Source: Ciona savignyi (Eukaryota; Chordata; Ascidiacea; Phlebobranchia; Cionidae). Taken from it: 64,000 bases of DNA. Both the position numbers and the translations under genes were made by a program. This document shows positions 53,839 to 64,000 of the stretch, in pieces. Under the pieces are notes generated by a model. It saw only the letters and a program-made list of their open reading frames with translations. It was not told the origin of the DNA and did no database searches. Each line of letters begins with the position of its first letter. Position 1 is the stretch's first letter. The stretch is taken from the NCBI GenBank assembly GCA_000149265.1, contig CH003264.1, forward strand, positions 1,689,598-1,753,597. The letters are read 5' to 3'.

Positions 53839-54135
53839 TTAAGGGGCGTAAACGTTTACTGAAAAACGCAGCAGTCGATCGCCCTGCTGGTTCACGCGAC
53901 GATACCCCAGAAAATCAATTTGTGAGACTCCAAGTTGACACTTGCTTACATTGACAACCATATCGTGGCCTGCAAGCTGCTGGAAAAGTTTTCGTAAATA
54001 GTCTTGGTGTTCGGAAATTAATTTGCTTGCTACGAGAATATCGTCAAGGTAAACGTAAACAAAATCTAACGATTGGCAGACGGTGTCCATCAGGAGTTGA
54101 AATGCATGTGCCGCGTTTTTTAATACGAAAGGCAT
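53839..54135 (-). pseudogene. gypsy reverse transcriptase fragment
   Basis: About 98 codons of the palm/thumb region, with PFVLKNAAHAFQ-type primer-grip sequence, the catalytic YLDD box and FLGYRVN-like end. Frame is broken on both sides. Confidence 0.85.
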
Positions 54136-55254
54136 GCCGAATGCATTCGTACAAAATCATAACACCCAAAGGGCGTAAAAAACCTGACTTCGGAATACTA
54201 CCTCATGCAATGGGAACCTGGAGGTATCCTCGAACAAAATAAGAAATATATTGCATACAGGGTATGACGTAGCGATCCGGTTGCGTGACTGCATTAGGCC
54301 GCATGAAGTCTCCACATGGTCTTCACCCATCCGAAGATTAAGAAACCATGTGCAGTGGCGATGCCCATGGACCGGACGAACTTCGAATAATTCCCATATT
54401 TTTAGCATGTTACGGAATTTGTCCCTGGCTACACCGAGCTTTTCAGGTTGCAGTCGCCGAGAACGTAAATGTACAAATCCAAGGATTGCAATCGCGAAAC
54501 GTATGTACGGATATTGCTGCCATTAGCCGCGAGGAGGTTCTTGCTGGTTGGTGCATCGTTTAAGTCCTGTAAAGGAAACGATTTTAGCTCCGGTATTAAA
54601 GCAAATTGCGACCTGACAATCGATCCCAGACATAGAAAAAGCTGCGTGCTGCGCCGGCCATCACAGCAACTATGGACGATCGGCTTTGCATGAAACAGAT
54701 GGCGTCAGTGTCGGTTTCTCTGGCTGGTTGTGGTCGAAACCTACCGGTTTGTACTGTAGAAATGAAGATGTCAATGTCCTCCCGGCCTGCCGATAATAAT
54801 TCGTCGGTCTACCTTGCTAAATTGCGGTTATCGACCAAATCCTGAGCAGCAAGAACCGTTCTTATGTTGACAGGCATACGTTCCTAGAATAACGCACGGA
54901 AAAGAAAGCTTTCTCTTCTCGCAGATCTAGCATTTTATCGATGATTAGGATGGCATTCGGTCACCCAATGGCGGCATGTGGAGAGGTCGCTTTGATTTTT
55001 TTTCTTGTTCGGGCGAATTTATGAGTAAATCATTCAAACGGCCTGCCGTACTTTGATCCAACGCCGCCAGGACATGGAAATATTTCGTCTGGTATGCCTA
55101 GATGTTCTTTAGTGCAAATTGCGCCTTCGTCTGTTGAAACCATACTCGTGGTTGGCCTATACCGAACGTGGCCCAGTTTTGAGGGCTACGCCGTTTTGCT
55201 GTTCTCGGCCCATAATGTAATTTCCTTTAGAAAAAAATCGTTTCTGAAACGTCG

Positions 55255-55330
55255 GAGTCGCTCAAACCCAGTGGATTAATGGGTTCTGCCAAAATTAAAC
55301 GAACGTGTCAATCTTTTTTAAACGAATGTG
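55255..55330 (+). repeat. SINE middle fragment
   Basis: CAAACCCAGTGGATTAATGGGTTCTGCC followed by GAACGTGTCAATC matches the middle of the SINE. Confidence 0.6.
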
Positions 55331-55879
55331 TCAAATCTAAGATTTATAAGCACCCCTGCTTTTTCCTTAATTATCTTGGTCGCGGTTGCGATGGTAGGGG
55401 CAGGCGCATTTGGCTGCTGCTCGCCACTTAGCCAAAAGTTCACTTTAGGCTGTCTTCCTCGTTGCAATCGACGGTGGCTGATACTGAGTTCTGATAATAA
55501 CCAAATACATGGATCGCACTGTAACTTCTTAATTTTATTCGGCATTTCTGTACGTTAATTCATTCTGCTGTTTTTTTTTTGTTCATATATTCACCACAAT
55601 ATATACCAAAAATTGCAATAAAAACAGCGGACATTGCACCAATTAAACTTACTGTACTGGGTCGTAAACTCCGACGCAAATCGTTTTCCAGTAATTAACA
55701 CGTTTAAATAGTACACAAGCAAAAATTGTGTTAAACCGAATAATGTTCGCAAATCGAACCAGCGATTTACCACAGATTTACAAACATTTTACGGCAAATG
55801 TTTTAAATTAAAGCCGCTTGTCTAGCGCAGAAGTAAAATGAAGCTAAATTCCCAAAACAGCCCGATTTAGTTTTTCATG

Positions 55880-56190
55880 GCTTCGGAGAATTCCCCTGGG
55901 TTTATGTATTTTATTTCTTTTTTTCTCATTAGTCTTAGGGGAATCCCCTAGAACTCCTTGAATAATAAAATGTTTGTTTCTGCTTATCTAAACCATGTTG
56001 TCTAATATGTTGTCCAATGACAAAGTTTCATTGCGTTTTCATTAACCCCTTTGTCGTGGCAACGTGCAATATCTGTCACAATCAGGATTCAGGAGCAAAT
56101 CTTAGTTTTTTAAGGAATTACCCTAAATAAATGTTTTTTTAAATTGGCATAAAGTGGCTAACGGTCCAACATTCCACCAAATCAAGCGCT
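55880..56190 (-). repeat. single inverted copy of the 336-bp repeat unit
   Basis: Reverse complement of the unit arrayed at 3245-4900: AGAATTCCCCTGGG, GTTTCTGCTTATCTAAACCATG, GACAAAGTTTCATTGCG, GTGGCAACG and AATCAGGATT-like landmarks in inverted order. Confidence 0.8.
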
Positions 56191-56199
56191 AATACCGTA

Positions 56200-56255
56200 T
56201 ACACTGTACTAGCTTCTGTTTTCCCATTACATGAATAAACATAAATATCTTGGCC
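56200..56255 (+). repeat. SINE tail fragment
   Basis: TTTTCCCATTACATGAATAAACATAAATATC is the SINE 3' end only, next to the inverted 336-bp unit. Confidence 0.5.
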
Positions 56256-56398
56256 ATTTATATCTATATGATTTCAATAAACCCGGTAGTGAACAAGAAA
56301 GGTTAATGGTAATTTTGCATTTGCAGTAAAATTCCATTTTTAAATCCCCTTACAGTTTTAAAAAAATTTAAATCACTGTTAAACCAGTGAAAAGTAAC

Positions 56399-59300
56399 AT
56401 GCTCGGATGTAGTCAACATATGAAAAAACTGACTGGACCGCGTTTTAGCAATACAATATTAATCACCAGGAATCAAAATCTAGGTAAGTAAAGTTAAAAA
56501 AATAATTTATATATTATTGCCATGATTATTTACACACACAATTTGTCCATTTAGTGAATTGCCCATGACAGGACACAAACGACACACTGATTCATCCGAC
56601 CAGTTTTACTGGGCTATGCTGACCTGAGAAAAATAAAGTCCTCTTATACTTGTAATCATCTAATTATAGAGGCCACCCGCATGCATTGCAAAAACATTTC
56701 CCAAATGGTTTAAAACTTTTTTAAAGATTTTTTTTACAGGCCAAGAGAAAATCATCAATAATGCTAAGTCATTGGCTGAGATACCTGAACCGAAAAGTCT
56801 TCCAATTCTTGGCACAATTTTGGATTACACTAAATTTAACGGTTTTGAAATTGGAAATCTGGCTGAATTTTACAAATCAAGATTTGAAGATTTGGGACCA
56901 ATTTTCAAGGAAAATATATTACCAGGTAACTACGAATGAAATGTTTTGTTTAGGATAGGCATGAGTATAAGATAAACTTGTTTGTATCCCTGGAAGTTGG
57001 AAAAAGCAGAGAGCGTTATAACATAGGTACTTGCATGATTTCTTTTGGTCATGCCGACAGTGTGGTGCAACATTTGAAATATCATATAACTGTGGAGCAT
57101 GTTACTATCATTGCCTCAATTCTGTGGATTATTATGAATTAAATACATTTAAAAATAAAGGCTTGTTGAATCTCACTTTAATGGTTCTAGCAACCTGACT
57201 GCGCTCTAGGTAACCTGATAATTACTCGTGAAAGTTATAACAACTTAGCTGTCACTGTTTTATTCCTTGAGATCAAAATGAGTCATATCTAGGGATGTAC
57301 AAATCTAGGATAAATTAGGTATTCTAGTTTTTCTAATTTAAAATTTTGAATCCTATTATAGCATGTTTTTCCATATATTTAAATTTGCTATGCCGAGCAT
57401 TTCGCATTACAAAAATAGATACCGGGCGGTAAATGATTGTTAAATATAGTGAACTAGCCATATGCTTTTAAATTGTGATGAGAGCAACGTACTTAGTCAA
57501 ACAATATTTCACCATTACATATTTTTTTGATAATATGTAACATCTCTAAACACCATCTGCTAGGAGGGGAGATGATAGTCTAGGTTTTTGTTGTATAAGA
57601 TGGCTAAGAAAAATGATTTGCATGTAAAGATTCAAATCCTTAGAGATTCGAATCTAAAAAGATTTTAAATTCTATATTGTGCATCTGTAGTACTACCATC
57701 CCATTAGATGGCTGTTTTAAAACTCAATGTCTAGTCGTGTATATTCACTCAGAAACTTTTCATCTAGCTTGGCAATGGTGTTTCACTGCTTGCATATTAG
57801 ATAAATCGATTGTGTATTTGCATATATAAATGTTTAATATATTTCTATTACAAACAGGTCTCACAGATATGACAGTGTTTTGTTGCTCACCTGAAGACAA
57901 TGAAATCATGTTTCGGACAGAAGGAAGACTAGCAAACCGAGATCCAATCGATGTACTGAAATTTTCGAGGGAAAAGTTGGGAATTCCTTCAGGTCTTGTT
58001 AATATACAAGGGGAAGAATGGTATACGGTAAAGCGCCAACAAAAATTTGAAACAAATCACCCCATGCACTGCACTTATATGCATGGCGCACATAATACTT
58101 TAAAGCATGGTTTCCTGAAATATATTAATTATTTTACATAGTACTGCAGTAAAACCGCAATACTTAGTATGCCTTGACCATATACAAGTTCACAGTAGCA
58201 TCTCAACTTACAAGAAAGTGTTTTGTATTGTCATGTTGACATACAGGGTAATTACCTCATCAGAATGCCCAATGTAGCAGTAGGTTAAGCTAGGAATATG
58301 TTTGTTGTAATTGTTGAAAGCTAAAACTAAATTGCATATTTTTTGCTTAGTTGCGGAAGATAGCGAATAAGCATTTTTTGAGCAACTCTTCAGTGTGGTC
58401 GTATGATAAAGAGCTTCTTGAGGTATCAAATGATTTCGTTGAATATATATCACAAAACTTGGATTCAAATAATGAGGTAAATATGTATAGATAAGTTGCC
58501 TTTTATACCATAATTTAAATTTTTAAAAATCCAAAAATATAATAGAGGCAAATATATAAAACCTTTGCATTCTATTTGTATTTCAACTGCAGTGTGTTGT
58601 ATCAAATCAAGTATAACTATTCCCAATTATTATTATTAGAATTCTTGATATGTTAAAAACTTAATATGTATGGTATATAAATGTATTCTAACCGAGTCCT
58701 GACTGTAACAAATACACCATCTTCCGTTTTTAACAGAATTATATCAAACTGAAAGTCTTGGTATTATTAAAATCAGTTTTCTGAAGTATAAATAAATAAA
58801 AATACTGATTAAATTGTACAGTCTTTTTTATATATATGATACTTATCCGCATCAACTACATATGCTCTTTATAGGCAAAAGGCGACCTCTTTTTTTAAAG
58901 AATTTAGGTTTTATACCTTACTAAATAAAATTAATCCGATTCAGTAGTTGCTCTTACAACACCTTCTTTGTCGGTGGAATAGATACATGATGTATGAAAG
59001 TGAGAAAACCATGTGTTTTTAATTGCTTAGTATTCGAAACAAAAATAAACCTTGTTATAACAACATATGCGGTTTAGTTAAATTTAGGTATTCTGATTCT
59101 TGTGTATAATGATATAAAATCTAACCAATTTTATCTTTTATATTATCCATTTTTATTTGTAGTGCAATTTTACTAATCCCAGGTTCCCAACTTCAGCCTT
59201 GCATTAAAAAAATGGGCTCTCGAAGGAGCTGGGACCTTTTGCTTGGACACTAGATTTGGTAAATTAGATTGAATTTTAGGTTTTAAATATTCACATGGGT

Positions 59301-62300
59301 TTAAAAGGTGTATGGGTGCAGCATAGCATAGACCATATGTCATATATTCCTAGTGTTGTTTAACATACAATAATATGTAAAATGGGTATTGTATTATGAT
59401 TCACTTGTGTCAGCAGTTTTGTTGTTGTTCTTAAGATTGATAACAAATCATAAAATTACGTTATATATAAAAATAATTGATAATAATTGATAATATACAA
59501 ATAAAAAAATTAGTTGACTCTCAATGAATACTTTTCTAAATCGGCTTGGGCACATTGACAGTCTCCAATAAACTATCAATCAAAGGAACTAACTCCAATA
59601 TTAATTGCAGTGTGCTACATATCCTATTTGTGATTTTATTGACATTTTATGACGGTTTTCTCTTTTCTGATATCAAGCCATTTAAGACGGTTGTGACAGT
59701 ATTTAGGTATTATTAATAAGGTTTGGTATTTCTCACCCAAAAAGGAAATTATGTAAATCTGCCATTAATTTACAAATATTGAAAATGTAGTTTACATTCA
59801 GGTGAATACTAATTAGTACAATTTATATATCTGTCTAAAGTATATTTTTCTTCAAACAGGATTATTTTCTGAGAAAACGGATGAAAACCTGCAACTTATT
59901 GTGGACAACAGTCTCATGTTACTAGATTTAATGACAGAGTTGATTTTTGGTCCTCCTGTCTGGAGGTATTTTGAAACAAAGCAAATTAAGGTGCACACTT
60001 GATTCATGTTTGTAATTCATGTAAAGGTTCAGTAACACGAAGTCGGTAACTTGTTGGTGGTGCATTAGTTTTCACTGCTTTGATTTAATGAATTATTGTA
60101 AAGAACAAAATCATTATTTAGCAATGTATTCATAATATATAACACACTATAATAACTCCAGTAAACTGACTGTGGTTATGGGGTCAGATTGCCGATGTTA
60201 TAACTCAATGGATTTTCCCACCCATTTTTTTATATATCGGTATATGTAATTTTATATATATTATATATTTATATTTATGTCAAGCTGCACCAGCTATGGT
60301 TTGAGCATTGGGCGTTGTATTGGTATTTGTAATCAATAAACATAAATTTTATACTTTTTTGCTAATGAACATAAAATATTACACACCAAAAACATCATTT
60401 TTAAACAGGCATTAAAAGAATGCCAAGCTGTGCAGCTGAAAGCCATCGGTAAACAACGCGATAAAATAATGGAGAAAGTAAAACATAAGGATGAAAAAGA
60501 TTTGACAAAACTTGAAATAATGGTGACAACGAAGAACCTGCCAGATAGGTAGTTTGTTAGTAAAATGTTACTATCTTTCCCTAGTACATTGTTTATTGGC
60601 TTGTGTTTAGCAATTACAATTTTGTCTCCTAGAAGTTATAATAAATTAACATAGTTTTCGCTCCAAAGGCCATTTGCAGAATTTAATTATTTTAATTAGA
60701 GATACAAACTGTTTTTTAATTGCATCTGTGCACCCTGATGTTTAAACTAAAAATCTGCTCTTTGGAAATATTTGTTTTAGATTTAAACTATAAAACAAAA
60801 AATAAACTCTCTTATTATGCATTGTTTACCAAATAAGACATGCCTAAGTCTTTTTTGACCTTTACCTAACTAATTCATTAAAATGTTACCATTACAACAA
60901 TTTATTTCCAATTTACCAATCAAATCAAACTAGCTCTCTACTCAATACCATATTCCCAGTGAGGTAGCGATACTGATTATGGATATGCTTGGTGGAGGAG
61001 TAGACACAACTTCAAATGCTGCAGCCTTTATTCTTTACGTTCTGGCGATCAATCCTGAAAAGCAAGAAATATTGAGAGAAGAAATAATAAATGCTCTCCA
61101 GTCAGACAAAGTGGATGGCATGGTAATAGCTATGCCATATCTTTTTTTACTGTCTAAATGTATTTAAGGCTATCCACCTGGGGTGTTCAATTTTAAAAGT
61201 AATTGTTGCGGAATTTCATATTCGCATGAAATAAAATCATCAAATTTTTGGTATTAATTTAAAATAAAAAATAATCTTATCTTGTGTGAGCTAGCCCCTC
61301 CAAAGATATGATTTCTTTAATTTTCAGTCTCTTCAAAGAATGAAGTATCTGCACGCTTGTGTACTTGAGGCTCAGAGGATGTTTCCCATGACCGTTGGCA
61401 TAAGCAGACGACTGTTGCAGGATACTGTTCTGTCCGGTTATTTGGTTCCAAAAGGTATCCATAATTTAAGCTATGTTTAGTTTTAGGACTGATTATTTAC
61501 CGGTATATTATTGTTATGGCTAACTTATGAGATTTTTAAATATCTAAATATGAATTTCCGAGCCAAATCAATGATCAGTTACAGTCAAGAGGTGCTGTGG
61601 TCCCAGGTTAGCTAATAGGGATATCATTAAATAACGAAAACGTGATTTAGTGTTTTGTTCAGTGTAGCACGATATTAGTTCAATAATACAAAATAATTCT
61701 AAATTAAACAATTAGATAACAACACATCTATCTTTTCCCATATTTATAATAGTGCAAGACTGCAAGGTACCTACCTTGTTTATTAAAATATATATCTACA
61801 AGTGCTAAAATTAATAAGTTTTTAATTTTTAGGAACAAAAGTGACAATGTTATCCAATGTCACGAATGGTAATAATCCTGCTTATTTTGATGATCCGGAA
61901 ACGTATTTGCCGGAGCGTTGGCTCCAAAAAAATCCCAACACCAAGTAAGTACCGTGCATCTTTAACAAATTAAACTGCAGTTCAATGACAAACATGGGTG
62001 GTGTGTCTGAATGCCTGAAAACTCTATAAAGATTTATAAAGATTATAAAGATTTAGACATTAAGGTTACAATGATATGACAATGCTACAAAAATGCATGT
62101 TGTAAATATTGTCAAAATCACAATGATAGCTTAACACATGCTATGTTATATAGGTACTTCGGTTTTAACATTTTCTATTGTGATGTAATCATCAAGTTAA
62201 ATATGCGAAATATACATACTTTAATTTAATATTAAGGTTGCCCAGTTTAACAATTTTTATATTTATATTTTGTTAACATGTCAGTTAAATATTATCATTA

Positions 62301-63660
62301 CAGAATGAAAAACATTTTTTACAATGCTGCTATTTAAAATTAAATATAATATCACCTTAAATAACCAATAAACATCACCTTATCTTCGTAAACTAGGTAC
62401 CGGTATATGATAAGTCCATTTACATGGCGCTTTGAAATGGATTCGAATCTATTTCGCCAATCCGTTCTCTCGTTTTGCGCGAAAAGAAAAAGGCACAACG
62501 GATTTGAGATGTCATATTTCCAATCCGATAAAAGGAGCGGTTTTCTGGAACGGATTGGGATTTGGATTTGGGCTTAAGAAGTTTGCAAACTTGGAAAACT
62601 TTAATTTTTAGATGTTTGACTTATAAACACAACTTCCGCCAGGTATTACAGTAATTTAGCAAGCCTGGTGTGTCTAATGTTAGGTTAACATCGCAAAAAG
62701 TGTTAAATCAAAAGTCGTAGGACTAAATCAAAACTATTATAATCCAGGACAATACATAACTCATACGCTAACATTCCACTAGGCTAACCGACAATATTAA
62801 GATCAGCAGTCAGATCCAACTGCATTCTAAAAACAATAAACAAAATTAGCATCATGTAAATGCGACACTTAACGGATTAGATTTGAAACGTGTGTGACGT
62901 CATTTCAAATCCGTTTGGTTTTCAATCCGATTCGTTTGAGCATGAATCATGTAAACGGGCTTAATGATAATTTTCAAATTTAAAAATAACTTTTTAGCTA
63001 TCTTCTTTGTATAACGTAATATGTAGTTTTGGTATTGAAATATAGGGTGACCATCCATGTGTGAATGGATGTTTATTTATACTGACAATTTTACAATCAA
63101 ACAATCAATGTGTAAATAGGTGTTTATATGACAATAGGATAGAATATTCATGTTTATCCCTGTGAATGGGAAAACCAATCAAATCCTATACTTTGAATAG
63201 TTTAATGATACACAAGCAATTCTTGGATATAAGTGTCCAATTATAGCAGCATTTTCTAAGCAATTGAAAGGACCACATGACCACTGTAGGTATGAACAAT
63301 TGCTTTACCCGCACTGAAGATTGTTTTAAATACGTAGTTTAAACAATAATTATCTTATTCAGCTACCCCGCTAACTTCTTTCTATTAGTAACCATAAAGA
63401 AAACCTTCAGGTAAATATGATGTAATTTAAATGCATTACTTGGTAATATATATTGCAGATTTGCCATGACTGGCTCCTTTGGAATTGGTGCTAGAGCTTG
63501 TCCTGGGCGAAAGTTTGCAATGCAAGAAGTTCACTATCTTCTGATCAGTGTGCTAAGTCGATTTAAACTGCAGTACAACTACAAGCCAATTAAAGCTAAA
63601 TTCCGCATGGGCAATGTGACATCAGAAGAACCCCAATTTACATTCATTTCCCTCAAGTAA
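56399..63660 (+). CDS. cytochrome P450, mitochondrial clan
   Basis: Haem monooxygenase. Eleven exons: 56399-56483, 56740-56925, 57858-58027, 58351-58476, 59183-59258, 59860-59990, 60409-60548, 60960-61122, 61328-61454, 61833-61944, 63459-63660. All GT-AG with balanced phases; 505 residues. The N-terminus is basic with no membrane anchor (KKLTGPRFSNTILITR), as in mitochondrial P450s served by adrenodoxin. Then come PEPKSLPILGT, GEEWYTLRK (helix C), MLGGGVDTTS (helix I oxygen-binding A/G-G-x-D-T-T), EAQR (ExxR of helix K), PERW and the haem loop FGIGARACPG with the Cys ligand. Relatives are CYP11, CYP24 and CYP27; subfamily and substrate (sterol or vitamin D-like in vertebrates) cannot be told by eye. 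Intron 10 is 1.5 kb and carries a MITE and a SINE tail. Confidence 0.93.
60130..60240 (+). repeat. diverged SINE 3' half in P450 intron 6
   Basis: AACACACTATAATAACTCCAG, GGGGTCAGATTGCCGATG and GGATTTTCCCACCC follow the order of the SINE 3' half. Confidence 0.5.
62411..62963. mobile_element. MITE-like element in P450 intron 10
   Basis: Ends TAAGTCCATTTACATG and (reversed) TAAGCCCGTTTACATG match at 14 of 16 positions, with a further AATCCG-rich subterminal zone on both sides. Both flanks read ATGA, a possible 4-bp target duplication. Size 553 bp, no coding capacity. Confidence 0.55.
63139..63180 (-). repeat. SINE tail fragment
   Basis: GGATAGAATATTCATGTTTATCCCTGTGAATGGGAAAACC is the reversed SINE 3' end. 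Confidence 0.65.
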
Positions 63661-63817
63661 ACCGACTACTTTGTGCTACACAAAGCGCCACAATTTCTTT
63701 AAATACTTAAATATCACCAATACACTGCATGTTTAATTATATATATGGTGCGAAAATCCACCTTATTAAGTTTTTTAACTTTTTACCACTCACTAACACA
63801 CAGTGACCATAGATACA

Positions 63818-63823
63818 AATAAA
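63818..63823 (+). terminator. candidate poly(A) signal of the P450 gene
   Basis: AATAAA 158 bases after the P450 stop codon. Confidence 0.5.
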
Positions 63824-63855
63824 TGAACGTTTCATAAAATGAAACGTTTTTCATT

Positions 63856-64000
63856 GGCGTCCGGTCGGTTAGTCTGACGATTAAGTGCCTTGCCTTTCAA
63901 TCAAAAGATTTGCAGGTGTGAAACTAGGTGCTAGCTAGTCGGTTGTGTCCTTGGACAGGGCATTTAACGGACATTGCCTGTACCAAGCGGATTAATGGGT
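63856..64000 (+). repeat. SINE (Cics-like), cut by window end
   Basis: GGCGTCCGGTCGGTTAGTC, the AAACTAGGTGCTAGCTAGTCGG region and GGACATTGCCTGTACCAAGCGG are the head and middle of the SINE; the rest lies beyond 64000. Confidence 0.85.

Larger units (their letters stand above)
52160..55260 (-). mobile_element. broken Ty3/gypsy LTR retrotransposon remnant
   Basis: On the minus strand, pieces of a gypsy polyprotein lie in the normal order: a gag-like stretch (about 54880-55250), protease/RT entry (54160-54690), reverse transcriptase with the YLDDILVAS box (53839-54135), RNase H with TDHKSLTF (53539-53802), integrase zinc-binding and core (52976-53590, then 52739-52960) and a C-terminal tail near 52380-52540. 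The pieces are in different frames with many stops, so it is inactive. No LTR pair was found. It could be a relative of the Ciona Cigr-1 element as I recall it. Confidence 0.85.

Noticed and set aside
53044..54693. Several plus-strand frames of 70-91 codons
   Set aside because: They lie antisense to the gypsy remnant and mirror its coding composition.

Overview
The window is about 64 kb of AT-rich animal genomic DNA, with one 100-base assembly gap at 40953-41052. It is almost certainly from a sea squirt, most likely a Ciona species. Genes are compact, with many small GT-AG introns and several intronless genes. A tRNA-derived SINE of about 300 bp with a cytosine-rich TATCC-type tail occurs at about twenty places and fits what I remember of the Ciona Cics-type composite SINE. 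Encoded proteins are clear chordate orthologues. No repeat library could be searched, so the genus is an inference.

Layout. 0.7-1.4 kb (+): a three-exon gene for a small secreted His/Arg-rich peptide precursor. 1.6-5.3 kb: a SINE, a foldback element and five copies of a ~336-bp tandem repeat. 5.8-7.4 kb (+): a DFPase/SMP-30-type calcium-dependent hydrolase with a one-base frame break in its last exon. 8.1-16.5 kb (-): AGPS, the peroxisomal ether-lipid enzyme, in 14 exons; its 2.8-kb intron holds a decayed TIR-bounded element with a FEN/XPG-like nuclease remnant and a CXC cysteine tail. 16.9-17.8 kb (-): intronless PTPA. 18.9-24.8 kb (+): ITFG1/TIP in 13 exons. 26.5-28.0 kb (+): intronless SPTLC2. 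28-31 kb: repeats. 31.2-34.5 kb (-): HMCES. 35.0-39.3 kb (-): intronless BBS1, SNF8 and PSTK in tandem. 41.3-43.9 kb (+): ERLEC1. 45.4-50.3 kb (-): an SLC7 amino-acid transporter. 52.1-55.3 kb (-): a broken Ty3/gypsy retrotransposon. 56.4-63.7 kb (+): a mitochondrial-clan cytochrome P450 in 11 exons.

How the genes relate. Most are unrelated housekeeping functions: ether-lipid and sphingolipid synthesis (AGPS, SPTLC2), ER quality control (ERLEC1), ESCRT-II sorting (SNF8), the BBSome (BBS1), selenocysteine tRNA charging (PSTK), abasic-site protection (HMCES) and PP2A activation (PTPA). The only gene cluster that looks organised is PSTK-SNF8-BBS1: same strand, all intronless, gaps of 304 and 485 bp. 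It is a candidate for polycistronic or trans-spliced expression of the kind known in Ciona.

Most unusual content: the His/Arg-rich precursor with an acidic tail; the nuclease-plus-CXC element inside AGPS; a hAT-type MITE with a perfect 8-bp target duplication inside a SINE; the ~336-bp repeat found again in inverted form 50 kb away; several GC-AG introns; and an SLC7 light chain that seems to lack the cysteine used to bind its heavy chain. Exon boundaries were read by hand and checked by reading-frame arithmetic. The two junctions that do not balance are flagged.
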